Positions 51,348-60,441 are shown, counted from the first letter of the stretch. The stretch is DNA of 64,000 bases from Actinosynnema sp042752395 (GCF_042752395.1 NZ_JBHYXZ010000019.1:15152-79151), one strand, 5' to 3'. The notes: a model not told the origin generated them from the letters alone. Made by a program: numbers and translations.

Positions 51348-52450
51348 GTCAGCGGCACCTCGGCGCGCACCGCGAACCCGCGCCCGGCCAGCGGTCCCGC
51401 CGAGAACGTCCCGCCGTACACCGCCACCCGCTCCCTCATCCCGATCAACCCGTGCCCACCGCCGCCACCGGCCAGGACCCGCTCGCCCGGCCCGTCGTCG
51501 ACCACGCAGACCCGGACCGAATCGTCCCCGACGACGACGGACACCTCGCAGGAGGCCGGCGCCGCGTGCTTGACCACGTTGGTGACCGACTCCTGCACGA
51601 TCCGGTACACGGTCAGCCCCAGCGCCTCGGGCAGCGAGCCGGACACCGACAGCGACACGTCCACCCCGGCCAGCGACGCGCGCGAGACCAACTCGGGTAA
51701 ATCGGCCAGACCGGGCATGGGCGCCAGCTCGACCCGCGCGTCCTCCGACCGCAGCACGCCGAGCAGCCGCCGCATCTCCACCAGGGTGCCGCGGGAGGTC
51801 CGCTCGATGACCTCCAGGGCCTCCCGCGCCTCTTCGGGGTGCGCCGGGGCCACGTGGGCGGCGACCCCGGCCTTGACCGTGATCAGGCTGAGGCTGTGCG
51901 CGACCACGTCGTGCAGCTCCCGGGCGATCCGCATGCGCTCCTCGGTGAGCGCCCGGGACGCGGCCTCGGCCGCCTCGCGGGCCTCGTAGGACCGGCGGAC
52001 CTGCGTGGTGCGGCCCAACGCCCACGCCGACCCCGTCACCAGCGCCAGGAACACGGCCAGCCCGGCCGAGTCCGGCCACGGCTCGCTGACCAGCACCGCG
52101 ACCCACGCCGTGCCGACCGAGCACACCAGCGCGGCCACCGCCACCCGGTGCGCGCAGACCGCGGCCACCATGTACAGCGCGAACGCGGTCGCGCTGTAGG
52201 GCTCCAGCGTGACGTGGGTCAGGGTGGCCACGTTCTGCGCGGCCAGCACGACGCCGAGCGTCAGCACCGGCCGCTTGCGGCGCAGCGCCAACGGCGCGCC
52301 GACCAGCGCCGCGAGCGGCACGCCCAGCCACAGCGACACCCCGCCGGCGCGGGCGAACTCCAGGTACACCGTGACGACCAGCACCGCGGCCGCCGTGTCG
52401 AGCGCATACAGGTAGGCGGTCGGCAGCAGGCGCAGGACTCGTGAGGTCAC
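51344..52450 (-). CDS. HisKA_3 sensor histidine kinase
   Basis: A 368-residue membrane sensor kinase of the DesK/LiaS-like actinobacterial type. The N-terminal region has about five hydrophobic helices (up to about residue 145), then the dimerisation helix with His in RIARELHDVVAHSLSLITVK, and a HATPase domain (VQESVTNVVKHAAP; GGHGLIGMRERVAVYGGTF). It begins at GTG 52450 and is coupled to the response regulator. It is divergent from a two-gene ABC transporter that it presumably controls, the common arrangement for cell-envelope stress sensing and drug export. Confidence 0.93.
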   Translation of the reverse strand: MTSRVLRLLPTAYLYALDTAAAVLVVTVYLEFARAGGVSLWLGVPLAALVGAPLALRRKRPVLTLGVVLAAQNVATLTHVTLEPYSATAFALYMVAAVCAHRVAVAALVCSVGTAWVAVLVSEPWPDSAGLAVFLALVTGSAWALGRTTQVRRSYEAREAAEAASRALTEERMRIARELHDVVAHSLSLITVKAGVAAHVAPAHPEEAREALEVIERTSRGTLVEMRRLLGVLRSEDARVELAPMPGLADLPELVSRASLAGVDVSLSVSGSLPEALGLTVYRIVQESVTNVVKHAAPASCEVSVVVGDDSVRVCVVDDGPGERVLAGGGGGHGLIGMRERVAVYGGTFSAGPLAGRGFAVRAEVPLT

Positions 52451-52484
52451 GCTCGGCACCGTAATCGGCGGCGGGGCGGAGGGC

Positions 52485-52525
52485 GTCGGACCACGGTCCG
52501 ACCCGAAACCCCGGACCCTGGTCCG
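52485..52525. promoter_or_regulatory. Two palindromic operators in the divergent promoter
   Basis: GTCGGACCACGGTCCGAC (52485-52502) and CGGACCCTGGTCCG (52512-52525) both contain GGACC-N2-GGTCC. They lie side by side between the kinase start and the ABC transporter ATG, centred about 25 bases apart. They are likely dimer sites for the NarL-type regulator. Confidence 0.7.
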
Positions 52526-52561
52526 ATCCGCCCGCCCCCACACCCGAGCAGGCTCATCCCC

Positions 52562-53470
52562 ATGATCCAAGTGAGGCACCTGACCAAGCGCTACGGCCGC
52601 GCCCGCGCCGTGGACGGCCTGTCGTTCGAGGTGAAGCCCGGTTACGTCGCCGGCTTCCTGGGGCCCAACGGGGCCGGCAAGTCCACCACGATGCGGGCGA
52701 TCCTGGGCCTGGACCGGCCGACCAGCGGCGAGGCGCTCGTCGAGGGCCGGCGCTACGCCGACATCCGCCGCCCGATGCACCACGTCGGCGCGCTGCTCGA
52801 CGCGGGCGCGGTGCACGGCGGCCGGTCTGCCTACGACCACCTGCGCGTGCTCGCCCGCAGCAACGGCATCAAGGACCGCCGGGTCGTCGCGACCCTGGAG
52901 CAGGTCGGGCTGGCGGGCGTGGCCAGGAGACGCGTGGGGTCGCTGTCGCTGGGCATGAAGCAACGCCTCGGCGTGGCGGCGGCCCTGCTCGGCGATCCCG
53001 GCGTGCTGCTGTTCGACGAGCCGGTCAACGGCCTCGACCCGGAGGGCATCCGGTGGATCCGGCACCTGATGCGCGGCCTGGCGCGCGAGGGCCGCACGGT
53101 CCTGGTGTCGAGCCACCTGATGAGCGAGATGGCGCTGACCGCCGACCGGGTGATCGTCATCGGGCGGGGCAGGCTCATCCTCGAGAGTTCGATGCAGGAC
53201 CTGCAGGAGAGGTTCAAGAAGGACGTGCTCGTCCGGACGCCGGACCGGTCGGCCCTGGTGACCGCCCTGACCGCCGCCGGCGCGAGCACGGAGGCCGAGG
53301 ACGGCGCGCTGCTCGTGCACGGCCTGGACGCCCCGGCCATCGCCGACCTGGCCGCCCGCGCCCGCATCCCGATCCACGAGCTGACCCCGCGCAGCGCGTC
53401 CCTGGAGGACGCCTACCTGGAGCTGACCGAGGACAGCGTGGAGTACCGCACGAAGGAGACCGCCCGATGA
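52562..53470 (+). CDS. ABC transporter ATP-binding protein
   Basis: A 302-residue ABC ATPase with Walker A LGPNGAGKSTTM, signature SLSLGMKQRLGVAAAL, Walker B VLLFDEPVNGLDP, and the H-loop SSHLMSEMAL. The C-terminal region of about 80 residues is typical of the BcrA/lantibiotic-exporter group (DRSALVTALTAAGASTEAED). It starts at ATG 52562 and is followed by a membrane subunit that overlaps its stop by four bases. It is controlled by the divergent two-component system. The likely substrates are envelope-active compounds. Confidence 0.92.
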   Translation: MIQVRHLTKRYGRARAVDGLSFEVKPGYVAGFLGPNGAGKSTTMRAILGLDRPTSGEALVEGRRYADIRRPMHHVGALLDAGAVHGGRSAYDHLRVLARSNGIKDRRVVATLEQVGLAGVARRRVGSLSLGMKQRLGVAAALLGDPGVLLFDEPVNGLDPEGIRWIRHLMRGLAREGRTVLVSSHLMSEMALTADRVIVIGRGRLILESSMQDLQERFKKDVLVRTPDRSALVTALTAAGASTEAEDGALLVHGLDAPAIADLAARARIPIHELTPRSASLEDAYLELTEDSVEYRTKETAR

Positions 53471-54234
53471 CGGACGTGCTGAACTCGGAGTGGTTGAAGC
53501 TCCGCTCGGTCCGCTCGACCACCTACGTCCTGCTCGCGATCGCGGCGTCGCTGGCGGTGGGCGCGCTGGTGTCGTACCTGATGACGGCCGACTGGGACAC
53601 CTCGCCGCCGGACGTGCGGGAGAAGTTCGGAGCCGCCGACCCGAGCATGATGGTGGTCCCGTTCACCCAGTTCTGCCTGGGCGTCCTGGGTGCCCTGGCG
53701 ATCACCGCGGAGTACGGCAGCGGCATGATCCGGACCACCCTCGTCACCGTGCCCCAACGCCGGAAGTACCTGCTGGCGAAGGTCGTCGTGGTGGCAGGCG
53801 CGTCCCTGGGCGTCGGCGCGGTCACCACCCTGCTGGCCTACCAGACGGGCGAACTGATCACGGGCGACCGCCCGGAACCGATCTCGGCCTACGGCTCGTT
53901 CGCCGACGCCCTGCCGGCCCTGCTGGCGAACACCGCCTCGCTGGTGCTGCTGGCCCTGCTCGGCCTGGCCCTGGGCTTCATCCTCCGCTCCACCGCGGGC
54001 ACCCTGGTGACCCTGTGCGCCCTGCTGTTCGTCGTGCCCTCCCTGACCATGCTCCTCCCGGAGCCGTGGGACGAGCGCGCCTACTCGATCACGCTCCCCG
54101 CCCTCGCCCCCCAACTCTCGGGGGAGATGTCGGGCACCCCACTGTCCCCGCCCTACGCCGCCCTGACCATGCTGCTCTACGTCCTGCTCACCCTGACCAC
54201 CGCCACCATCACCCTCCACCACCGCGACGCCTAA
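53467..54234 (+). CDS. ABC transporter permease (ABC-2 type)
   Basis: A 255-residue integral membrane protein with six hydrophobic segments, starting VLNSEWLKLRSVRSTTYVLL, the typical opening of small ABC-2 permeases. ATG 53467 overlaps the ATPase stop. It should dimerise and pair with two ATPase subunits. The last helix TMLLYVLLTLTTATITL ends close to the left end of the IS5 element, 55 bases away. Confidence 0.9.
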   Translation: MTDVLNSEWLKLRSVRSTTYVLLAIAASLAVGALVSYLMTADWDTSPPDVREKFGAADPSMMVVPFTQFCLGVLGALAITAEYGSGMIRTTLVTVPQRRKYLLAKVVVVAGASLGVGAVTTLLAYQTGELITGDRPEPISAYGSFADALPALLANTASLVLLALLGLALGFILRSTAGTLVTLCALLFVVPSLTMLLPEPWDERAYSITLPALAPQLSGEMSGTPLSPPYAALTMLLYVLLTLTTATITLHHRDA

Positions 54235-54288
54235 CCACCCCACCCCACCCGCACACCCACCTCCGCCCCTCTCACCCGATCTCCCCCG

Positions 54289-55118
54289 CTAGGGCCTGTC
54301 CTCAAAGTGGGTGTGGCGGGTCTGCTGTGATCTTGGCGTGTGGTGCGCAGGCATGAGTTGACCGACGAGCGGTGGCAGGCGATCGAGCCGTTGCCGCCGG
54401 CCTCGGGCGCGAAAGGCCGTCCGCGGGTGGACGACCGTCGGGTGATCAACGGGATGCTGTTCAAGGCCAAGACCGGGGTCGCCTGGCGTGACCTGCCGGA
54501 AAGCCGCAGGCCGTGGAAGACGGTCTGCAACCGGTTCTGGCGCTGGTCGCGCAACGGCACCCTCACCACGCCGGTCGGGAAGGTGCGGGTGGTCGCCGAG
54601 GCGATCGACGAGCCCGACCGCGAGGTCTCGGTGGACTCGAGCATCGTGCGCGCCCACCGGCACGCCGCCGGAGCCCGCCGCACGACCGCGACCGCGTCCC
54701 ACACGGGGGGCGGACGGATCGTGCGGCGGGCACAACGAGCCAGGTGATCATGCCATCGGCCGCTCCCGGGGCGGACCCGCCACCGGGATCCACCTGGCCT
54801 GCGACGGCCACGGCCGACCCCTGTCGATCGTCCTGACCGGCGGCAATGTCAACGACCGCACCCGGTTCACCCGGGTCATGGCCGGCCTCCCGGAACGCCG
54901 TGACCAGCAGGCCAACCGCGAACGCGAAGGCCGAACCGGCGGACGCCCGCCGGTCTTCGACCGCACCGCCTACAAACGCCGCAACGTGGTCGAGCCCTGC
55001 TTCAACCGACTCAAGCAGTTCCGTGCCGTCGCCACCCGCTTCGACCCGACCGCCACCTCCTACCGAGCCATGCTCGACCTGGCGACCCTGCTCATCTGGC
55101 TTTGAGGACAGGCCCTAG
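54289..55118 (+). mobile_element. IS5-family insertion sequence, internally deleted
   Basis: Perfect inverted ends GGGCCTGTCCTCAAAG (54292-54307) and CTTTGAGGACAGGCCC (55100-55115) bound the element. The palindromic target CTAG is present on both sides (54289-54292 and 55115-55118), as for IS5-family elements that target CTAG. The element is about 825 bp, slightly shorter than full-length relatives. The transposase inside is split into two frames and lacks a segment, so the element is not autonomous but could be mobilised by a relative. Nothing else is inside. Confidence 0.87.
54340..55105 (+). pseudogene. Defective IS5-family transposase
   Basis: The N-terminal part (ELTDERWQAIEPLPP; GVAWRDLPESRRPWKTV; VDSSIVRAHRHAAGARR, with the first DDE Asp) is in one frame up to 54747. 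The C-terminal part (GDHAIGRSRGG; IHLACDGHGRPLSIVLTGGN; RNVVEPCFNRLKQFRA with the catalytic Glu) is in another, beginning near 54715 beside a run of six G. The two halves resemble ORFA/ORFB, but going from one frame to the other is needed. Between the residues VMAG and LPERRDQ about 40 residues of the family, including the second catalytic Asp (usually in VLGDKGY), are missing. It ends inside the right inverted repeat. Confidence 0.85.
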
Positions 55119-55124
55119 CCAACC

Positions 55125-55814
55125 GAGGACGAGGGCCGTCGCCTCCTGAACTACGTGCGTCGGGGCATGCAGGGAACCATCCGGATGCGCCGGGCGATGA
55201 TCGTCCTTGCCTCGTCGTCCGGGACCCCTGCGCCGTCGATGTGCCCGCCTGGTGGCCGCCGACCCCGACACGGTGCGCGACGTCATCCACGACTTCAACG
55301 CCCGTGGCCTGGCGACGCTGGACCCTAGGCGGGCAGGAGGCCGTCCTCGCCTGATCAGCCGCGACGACGAAGCGTTCGTCGTGGCGGCGGCCAAGGCCCG
55401 CCCGACCTGGGCGGGCCTGCCCTTCACCCGGTGGAGCCTGCGCACACTCGCCGCCCACCTGCACCGCAACCCCGACCGGCGGGTCCGGATCGGCCGGGAA
55501 CGGCTGCGACAGATCCTGCACCGCCACGGTGTCACCTTCCAGCGCACCGGGATCTGGAAGACCTCCAACGACCCGACCTTCGACGCCAAACTCGACCGCA
55601 TCGACGAGGTCCTGACCCGTTTCCCGAACCGGTGTTTCGCCTTCGACCAGTTCGGGCCGCTGTCGATCCGTCCGCACCACGGTGCCGACACCTGCGCCGG
55701 CGCAACGCCAACGCACGCCACCCCGACATCCTCGCCGCGCAACGCCGCGAACGGGCCCTTGTCCGCAGCGAACGCCACCAACGCTGGGGCCGACCACAAT
55801 CTCAAGCGGCCTGA
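55125..55814 (+). pseudogene. Internally deleted IS630-family transposase
   Basis: RLLNYVRRGMQGTIRMRRAM opens in one frame, then LVAADPDTVRDVIHDFNARG and DPRRAGGRPRLISRDDEAF continue in another after a frameshift near 55240. ILHRHGVTFQRTGIWK and CFAFDQFGPLSIRPHHGAD with the first catalytic Asp follow. The sequence then jumps directly to the C-terminal motif RNANARHPDILAAQRRERAL, ending RWGRPQSQAA. The part with the second Asp and the Glu is missing (roughly 100-130 residues). It is a dead relic, with the IS5 element inserted just to its left. No clean ends are visible. Confidence 0.82.
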
Positions 55815-56127
55815 CCAACCCGGCAAAGGTTCGTGGTCAGCGCACCAGGTGGTGTCCGGCAAGCCGGTGATCGGGGCGTCCGACAGTTCCTGCTCGCTCC
55901 TCGCCCCAACCCGCACCGCCCGCACCTGCCGCGTACCCCATGTGCGTCGCCGAACCAACCGTTGCTCGCACTTCCAACCCGTAGCCGACGCGGCCGGGAG
56001 ATGACCGCGGTCCCGCGAACGGTGAGGGCTGTGGGCGTGGTCGGTCGGCACGATCGAGTGGCCCGTCGAAGAGCGGCGGGCGGGGACGCCTCGCACGACG
56101 GGCGGCGGGGTGGAAGGGGCCGATACC
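55815..56127. other. Gene-free stretch after IS630 remnant
   Basis: About 313 bases between the IS630 remnant and the aldo/keto reductase. I see no coding frame with a recognisable fold, no repeat and no RNA gene. It probably includes the degraded right end of the IS630 element and the promoter of the reductase. Confidence 0.6.
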
Positions 56128-57057
56128 GTGTCCGGCGTGCCCGACTTCGCCCTCGGCCTGGCCGCCCTCGGCCGGCCCGCGTACATCAACCTCGGCCGCG
56201 ACGGGGTGTTGCCCGAACGGCGGGACGTGGACGCCATGCGCGCGCAGTGCCACGCCGTCCTGGACGCCGCCTACGCGGCCGGGGTGAGGCGGGTGGACGC
56301 GGCACGCTCCTACGGGCGCGCGGAGGAGTTCCTGGCGCAGTGGCTGGCCGAGCGGGGCCACCAGGATGTCCTCGTCTCCAGCAAGTGGGGCTACGCCTAC
56401 GTCGCCGACTGGCGGCGGGACGCGGCCACGCACGAGGTCAAGGAGCACTCGCTCGACCGGTTCACCCGGCAGTGGCGCGAGACCGAGGACCTCCTCGGCC
56501 CGCACGTCGGCCTCTACAGCGTGCACTCGCTGACGCCCGACAGCCCGCTCTTCGGCGACCTCGACCTGCTCGTGGCCCTGGGCGGCCTGCGGGACTCCGG
56601 GGTCCGGCTCGGCTTCTCGACCTCCGGCCCGCACCAGGGCGACACCATCCGCCGCGCGCTGGAGCTGGCCGTCGAAGGGCGGCGGCTGTTCGAGGCCGTC
56701 CAGGCGACCTGGAACGTGCTGGAGACCTCCGCCGCGCCCGCGCTGGCGTTCGCCAAGGAGTCCGGCGCGGAGGTGTTCGTCAAGGAGGGCCTGGCCAACG
56801 GCCGCCTGGCGGTCGACCCGCCGCCCCGGGTCCGCGAGCTGGCCCGCGAGCACGGCGTCGGCCCGGACGCGATCGCCCTGGCCGCCGTGCTCGCCCAGCC
56901 GTGGGTCGACGTGGTGCTCTCCGGCGCGGCCGGTCCGGGGCAGCTGCGGGACAACCTCAGGGCACGCAATGTCGCCCTCGACCCGGACGCGCTCGCGGAC
57001 TGCGCCGAGCCGGCCGACCGGTACTGGGCTACTCGGGCGTCGCTCGCCTGGTCGTGA
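56128..57057 (+). CDS. Aldo/keto reductase
   Basis: A 309-residue NAD(P)H-dependent TIM-barrel reductase. The tetrad is visible: Asp and Tyr in VRRVDAARSYGRAEEF, Lys in VSSKWGYAYV, His in LYSVHSL. The cofactor region LSGAAGPGQLRDNL resembles the C-terminal binding site. GTG 56128 is preferred because GGAAGGGG lies eight bases upstream; earlier GTG codons are possible. The substrate is unknown. Its last 29 bases overlap the convergent hypothetical gene. It lies just after the IS remnants, so it may have arrived with them. Confidence 0.88.
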   Translation: MSGVPDFALGLAALGRPAYINLGRDGVLPERRDVDAMRAQCHAVLDAAYAAGVRRVDAARSYGRAEEFLAQWLAERGHQDVLVSSKWGYAYVADWRRDAATHEVKEHSLDRFTRQWRETEDLLGPHVGLYSVHSLTPDSPLFGDLDLLVALGGLRDSGVRLGFSTSGPHQGDTIRRALELAVEGRRLFEAVQATWNVLETSAAPALAFAKESGAEVFVKEGLANGRLAVDPPPRVRELAREHGVGPDAIALAAVLAQPWVDVVLSGAAGPGQLRDNLRARNVALDPDALADCAEPADRYWATRASLAWS

Positions 57058-57325
57058 GCCGGACCGCGCCGGACTCCAGGTCGACCGGCCCGCGCGGTGG
57101 CGCGCCCGACTCCTCGTCCTCGCCCAGCATCAACGTCACCTGCCGTTGCTCCAGCTCGACGTGCTTGCCGCCGTGGAACAGGGTGGTGAACTCGTCCAAC
57201 GCCGTCGCCGACACGACCGGGTGGCCCTGGCGCCTGCGGACCCACCTCAGCAGCCGCTCGCCGGCCGCCAGGCACACCAGCAGCACGGCCAGGCCGGGGA
57301 TCGACAGCGCGAACATCATGCCCAT
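57029..57325 (-). CDS. Small DUF6191-like membrane protein
   Basis: A 98-residue protein with one N-terminal hydrophobic segment (FALSIPGLAVLLVCLAAG) and a soluble tail (LDEFTTLFHGGKHVELEQRQ; TLMLGEDEESGAPPRG) of the DUF6191 type, found in actinobacteria without known function. ATG 57325 follows GGGAG and overlaps the Nudix stop by 10 bases. It is the second gene of that operon. The 3' end overlaps the aldo/keto reductase. Confidence 0.75.
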   Translation of the reverse strand: MGMMFALSIPGLAVLLVCLAAGERLLRWVRRRQGHPVVSATALDEFTTLFHGGKHVELEQRQVTLMLGEDEESGAPPRGPVDLESGAVRLTTRRATPE

Positions 57326-57810
57326 CGGAACCACTCCCGGATCAACGCCCGACCGTCCGGCACCACCGGCCACCCCGGGTCCTCCGCCGAGGCGCGCACC
57401 TCGTCCAGCCCCATCCAGCCTCCCCACGCCACTTCCTCCGGCTGATGGGTGAACGGCCCATCGCTGCGCACGTCGTAAACGTGCGCGACGTAGCGGATGG
57501 TTCCGTCCACGAACGTCGTCCTGAACCGGAACTCCGGCGTCGCCACGACCCCCAGCTCCTCGGCCAGCTCGCGCACCGCGCACTCGTCCGGCGTCTCGCC
57601 CGCCGCGACGACGCCGCCGCAGGTCGGGTCGTACAACCCGGGGTAGACGTCCTTGGTGTCGGTGCGCCGGTGCACGTACACCCGCTCCCCGTCGAGGGAG
57701 CGCACCACGATCGCCGCGCACGCGTGCCACAGGCCCTCCGCGCGCACCCGGGCGCGCGTCGCCGTGCCGATGGGCGTGCCGTCGGGGTCCACCACGACCA
57801 CGTGCTCCAC
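57316..57810 (-). CDS. Nudix hydrolase (IDI-like)
   Basis: A 164-residue Nudix protein with an intact box: GGVVAAGETPDECAVRELAEELGV fits G-x5-E-x7-REUxEExGU. The start EHVVVVDPDGTPIGTATRARV and the LWHACAAIVV stretch resemble the isopentenyl-diphosphate-isomerase-like Nudix branch (YfcD type) that precedes the box. It likely cleaves a nucleoside-diphosphate-linked compound or cleans up damaged metabolites. GTG 57810 is used. It is divergent from the FtsX permease gene. Confidence 0.87.
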   Translation of the reverse strand: MEHVVVVDPDGTPIGTATRARVRAEGLWHACAAIVVRSLDGERVYVHRRTDTKDVYPGLYDPTCGGVVAAGETPDECAVRELAEELGVVATPEFRFRTTFVDGTIRYVAHVYDVRSDGPFTHQPEEVAWGGWMGLDEVRASAEDPGWPVVPDGRALIREWFRWA

Positions 57811-57914
57811 GCGAAGATCCTCCCCAGGTCGTACCGGCCGGTGCTACTCCGGGCCGACGCCTGCCGACACCGCTCCTTCCTACCTTCGTGGCGCGAACGT
57901 CACGAGGAGGAGTT

Positions 57915-60389
57915 GTGCCCACATCCCTGCGGCTCGCGGTCGCCGAGTTCCGCGACCGGCCCGGCCGCGCCGTGCTGCCCGGTGTCGCCCTGGTCGTCGG
58001 TGTCGCCTGCCTGCTGGCCGCCTTGATGCTCAGCGACGCGATGGTCCGCGCCACGAACGCCGGCGCGCCCACCGTGCCCGCCGGGGTCGACCTCGTCGTC
58101 CAACCGCCGCCCCACAGCGACGCCGTGCTCGACCAGGCGACCGCCGATCGGGTGGCGCGGGTTCCGGGGGTGACGCTGGCGCAACCGGTCCGCGAGGTCC
58201 GCGCCGACCTGCTCCTGGACGACGGCCGGGCGGGCGAGCGCCGCGCCACCGCCGACGTCGAGCCCGACCGCCCCGACCTGCACCGCGTGCCGATCCTGGA
58301 GGGCCGCTCGCCCGGCCCGGACGGCGAGATCGCGGTGGACCGGGTCACCGCCCACGACCACGGCCTCCGGCCGGGCATGTCGGTGCGGCTCGGGGACGCC
58401 GCCGGCAAGCCGCTGAGCGTGGTCGTCCGGGGCGTCACCGTGCGAGGCTCGCTCGCCGAGGAGCCCCAGGTCGTGATCGGCGAGGCCCTGGCCGCCAAGC
58501 TCGGCGGCACGCCGCGCGTCGAGGCGCTCTACGTGCTCGGCGGCGACCGGGACGCCGTGGCGCGGGCCGCGGGCGAGGGGTTCCGGGTGGACACCCGGGC
58601 CGCCGTCGCCGCGACGCCGCCCGACAACGACCTGGCGGCCGTCCTGCTGCCGTTCAGCATCCTCGCCCTGGCCACGTCGGTGTTCGTCGCCTCCGCCACC
58701 TACCGCGCCGTCTACGCGCAACGCCGGCGGCACACGGCGTTGCTGCGCTGCCTCGGCGCGCACCGCGGTCCACTCGTCTGGGCGAACCTCCTCGAAGCCC
58801 TGGTGACCGGCGCGCTCGCGGGCGCGGTCGGCGCGGTGCTGGGCGGGTCCGTGGCGTGGCTGCTGGCCCGGCTGTTCGACAGCACCGGCCTGTCCTCGCT
58901 GCTCGGCGCGGTGGAGCTGAGCCCGTCGCTGCTGCCCTCCGCCGGCCAACTGGTGATCGGCGTGGTCACGGCCGCCTCGCTCAGCGCGTTCGCCGCGGTC
59001 CGGCCCGCGCTGGCCGCCGCCCGCGTCTCGCCGCTCGCCGCGCTGCGGACGTCCGAAGGCCAGACGCCGGACGACGCCGTGGTGCGCCGCCGCCGCGTGT
59101 TCGGGCTCGTGCTGGTGGGCCTCGCAACGGCCATGGCCGTGCTCGGCGTGCTCGCGCAGGGCTCCCTGGCGGCCATCTTCCTGATCCTGTTCTCCGGCAT
59201 CACGGCCGTGTTCGGCCTGTTCGGCGTGCTCGGACCGGTCGTGGTGCCCGCGCTCGGCCGGATCTTCGGCTCGGTCGCGAGCCGCTTCGGGGGCGCGCAG
59301 TGGAAGCTGGCCGCGGCCGAGGTGCGGCGGGTGCCGCAGCGCTCCGCGTCGGTGGCGATGCCGCTGATCCTGGCCGCCGCCATGGTCACGTTCTTCGCCG
59401 TCACGGTGGGGTCGGCGCAGCGCATGGAGGACGAGTTCGCCGACGAGCCGCGGCCCGACGCCGTGGTGGTGGACGCGGGCGGCCGCGCGCTCGACGGGGC
59501 CGTGGGCGCGGCGGCCAGCCGGCCCGAAGCCGCGAGCACCGTCGTCCTGCACGGCGTCGACGTGGACAAGAAGGACGCCGAGGGCTTCGTGTTCCCGACG
59601 CAGGTCGTCGGCGCCGACCCCGACCGGATGCGCGACTGGCTGGCCACCCGGCACGTCGACGCGCGGGACTTCGCGCCGGGCACCGCGCTGCTGGACGACC
59701 GGTACGCCGAGCGGTTCGGCGCGCGGCTCGGCGAGCCGTTCACGGTCGAGGGCCTGCCCGGCGGGCCGCGCACGGCCACGGTCGTCGGCACCTTCACGGG
59801 CTCGCTGCTCGACCACGCCGACGTGGTGCTGGCCGAACCCGACCTCGCGCCCGCGTCGAAGGTCCTGGTGTCGCTCAAGCCCGGCGCGGACCCGGCGGCC
59901 TACGAGGCGGGGGTGCGGGCCGACCTGCCCGACGCGCCCACCGTTCTGGTGAACACCAGGGCCGAGTCGAGCGCGCAGGACCAGCGGTACCTCGACCTGG
60001 GGATCGTGCTGCTGATGGTGCTGCTGGGCCTGTCCGTCGCGGTCGCGGTGACCGGCATCGGGACCGCCTTGACGATCTCCGTGCAGGAGCGCCGCAAGGA
60101 ACTGGCGCTGCGCCGCGCGCTGGGCGTGACCAGGGGCGGTCTGCAGGGCGGCGTGGTGGCCGAAGCGGTGTTGTTGGCGCTGGTGGGCGTGCTGGGCGGG
60201 GGAGTGTTCGGCCTCGTGTACGCGGAGCTGGCGCTGGCCGCGGTCGGCGTGTTCGTGTGGCCGACGGCGGCGCTCGCCCCGTTGCTGGTCGGCGGGGCCG
60301 GCGTGGTGGTCCTGGCGGTGCTGGCGGCGTTCGGGCCGGCCCGCGGCGCGTCCCGGATCAGGCCCGCCGCCGGGCTCGCCGCCGGCTGA
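57915..60389 (+). CDS. Large FtsX-like ABC permease
   Basis: An 824-residue MacB/FtsX-like permease. It has an N-terminal membrane helix (GVALVVGVACLLAALMLS), an extracellular MacB-like domain (about 45-230), a cluster of three helices (about 235-365), a second set of helices near 390-440, a second extracellular domain and final helices after 680. This is the duplicated FtsX architecture of actinobacterial ABC permeases. GTG 57915 follows GAGGAGG. Such permeases normally follow a MacB-like ATPase gene, but none is next to it here. It may be recruited to a shared ATPase or be an orphan. It probably handles lipid, peptide or envelope functions. Confidence 0.87.
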   Translation: MPTSLRLAVAEFRDRPGRAVLPGVALVVGVACLLAALMLSDAMVRATNAGAPTVPAGVDLVVQPPPHSDAVLDQATADRVARVPGVTLAQPVREVRADLLLDDGRAGERRATADVEPDRPDLHRVPILEGRSPGPDGEIAVDRVTAHDHGLRPGMSVRLGDAAGKPLSVVVRGVTVRGSLAEEPQVVIGEALAAKLGGTPRVEALYVLGGDRDAVARAAGEGFRVDTRAAVAATPPDNDLAAVLLPFSILALATSVFVASATYRAVYAQRRRHTALLRCLGAHRGPLVWANLLEALVTGALAGAVGAVLGGSVAWLLARLFDSTGLSSLLGAVELSPSLLPSAGQLVIGVVTAASLSAFAAVRPALAAARVSPLAALRTSEGQTPDDAVVRRRRVFGLVLVGLATAMAVLGVLAQGSLAAIFLILFSGITAVFGLFGVLGPVVVPALGRIFGSVASRFGGAQWKLAAAEVRRVPQRSASVAMPLILAAAMVTFFAVTVGSAQRMEDEFADEPRPDAVVVDAGGRALDGAVGAAASRPEAASTVVLHGVDVDKKDAEGFVFPTQVVGADPDRMRDWLATRHVDARDFAPGTALLDDRYAERFGARLGEPFTVEGLPGGPRTATVVGTFTGSLLDHADVVLAEPDLAPASKVLVSLKPGADPAAYEAGVRADLPDAPTVLVNTRAESSAQDQRYLDLGIVLLMVLLGLSVAVAVTGIGTALTISVQERRKELALRRALGVTRGGLQGGVVAEAVLLALVGVLGGGVFGLVYAELALAAVGVFVWPTAALAPLLVGGAGVVVLAVLAAFGPARGASRIRPAAGLAAG

Positions 60390-60441
60390 AACGTGACCTA
60401 CGTCCGGGCGGTGTGCCGGTGGTTGGTCGTAGGCTGCGTGT

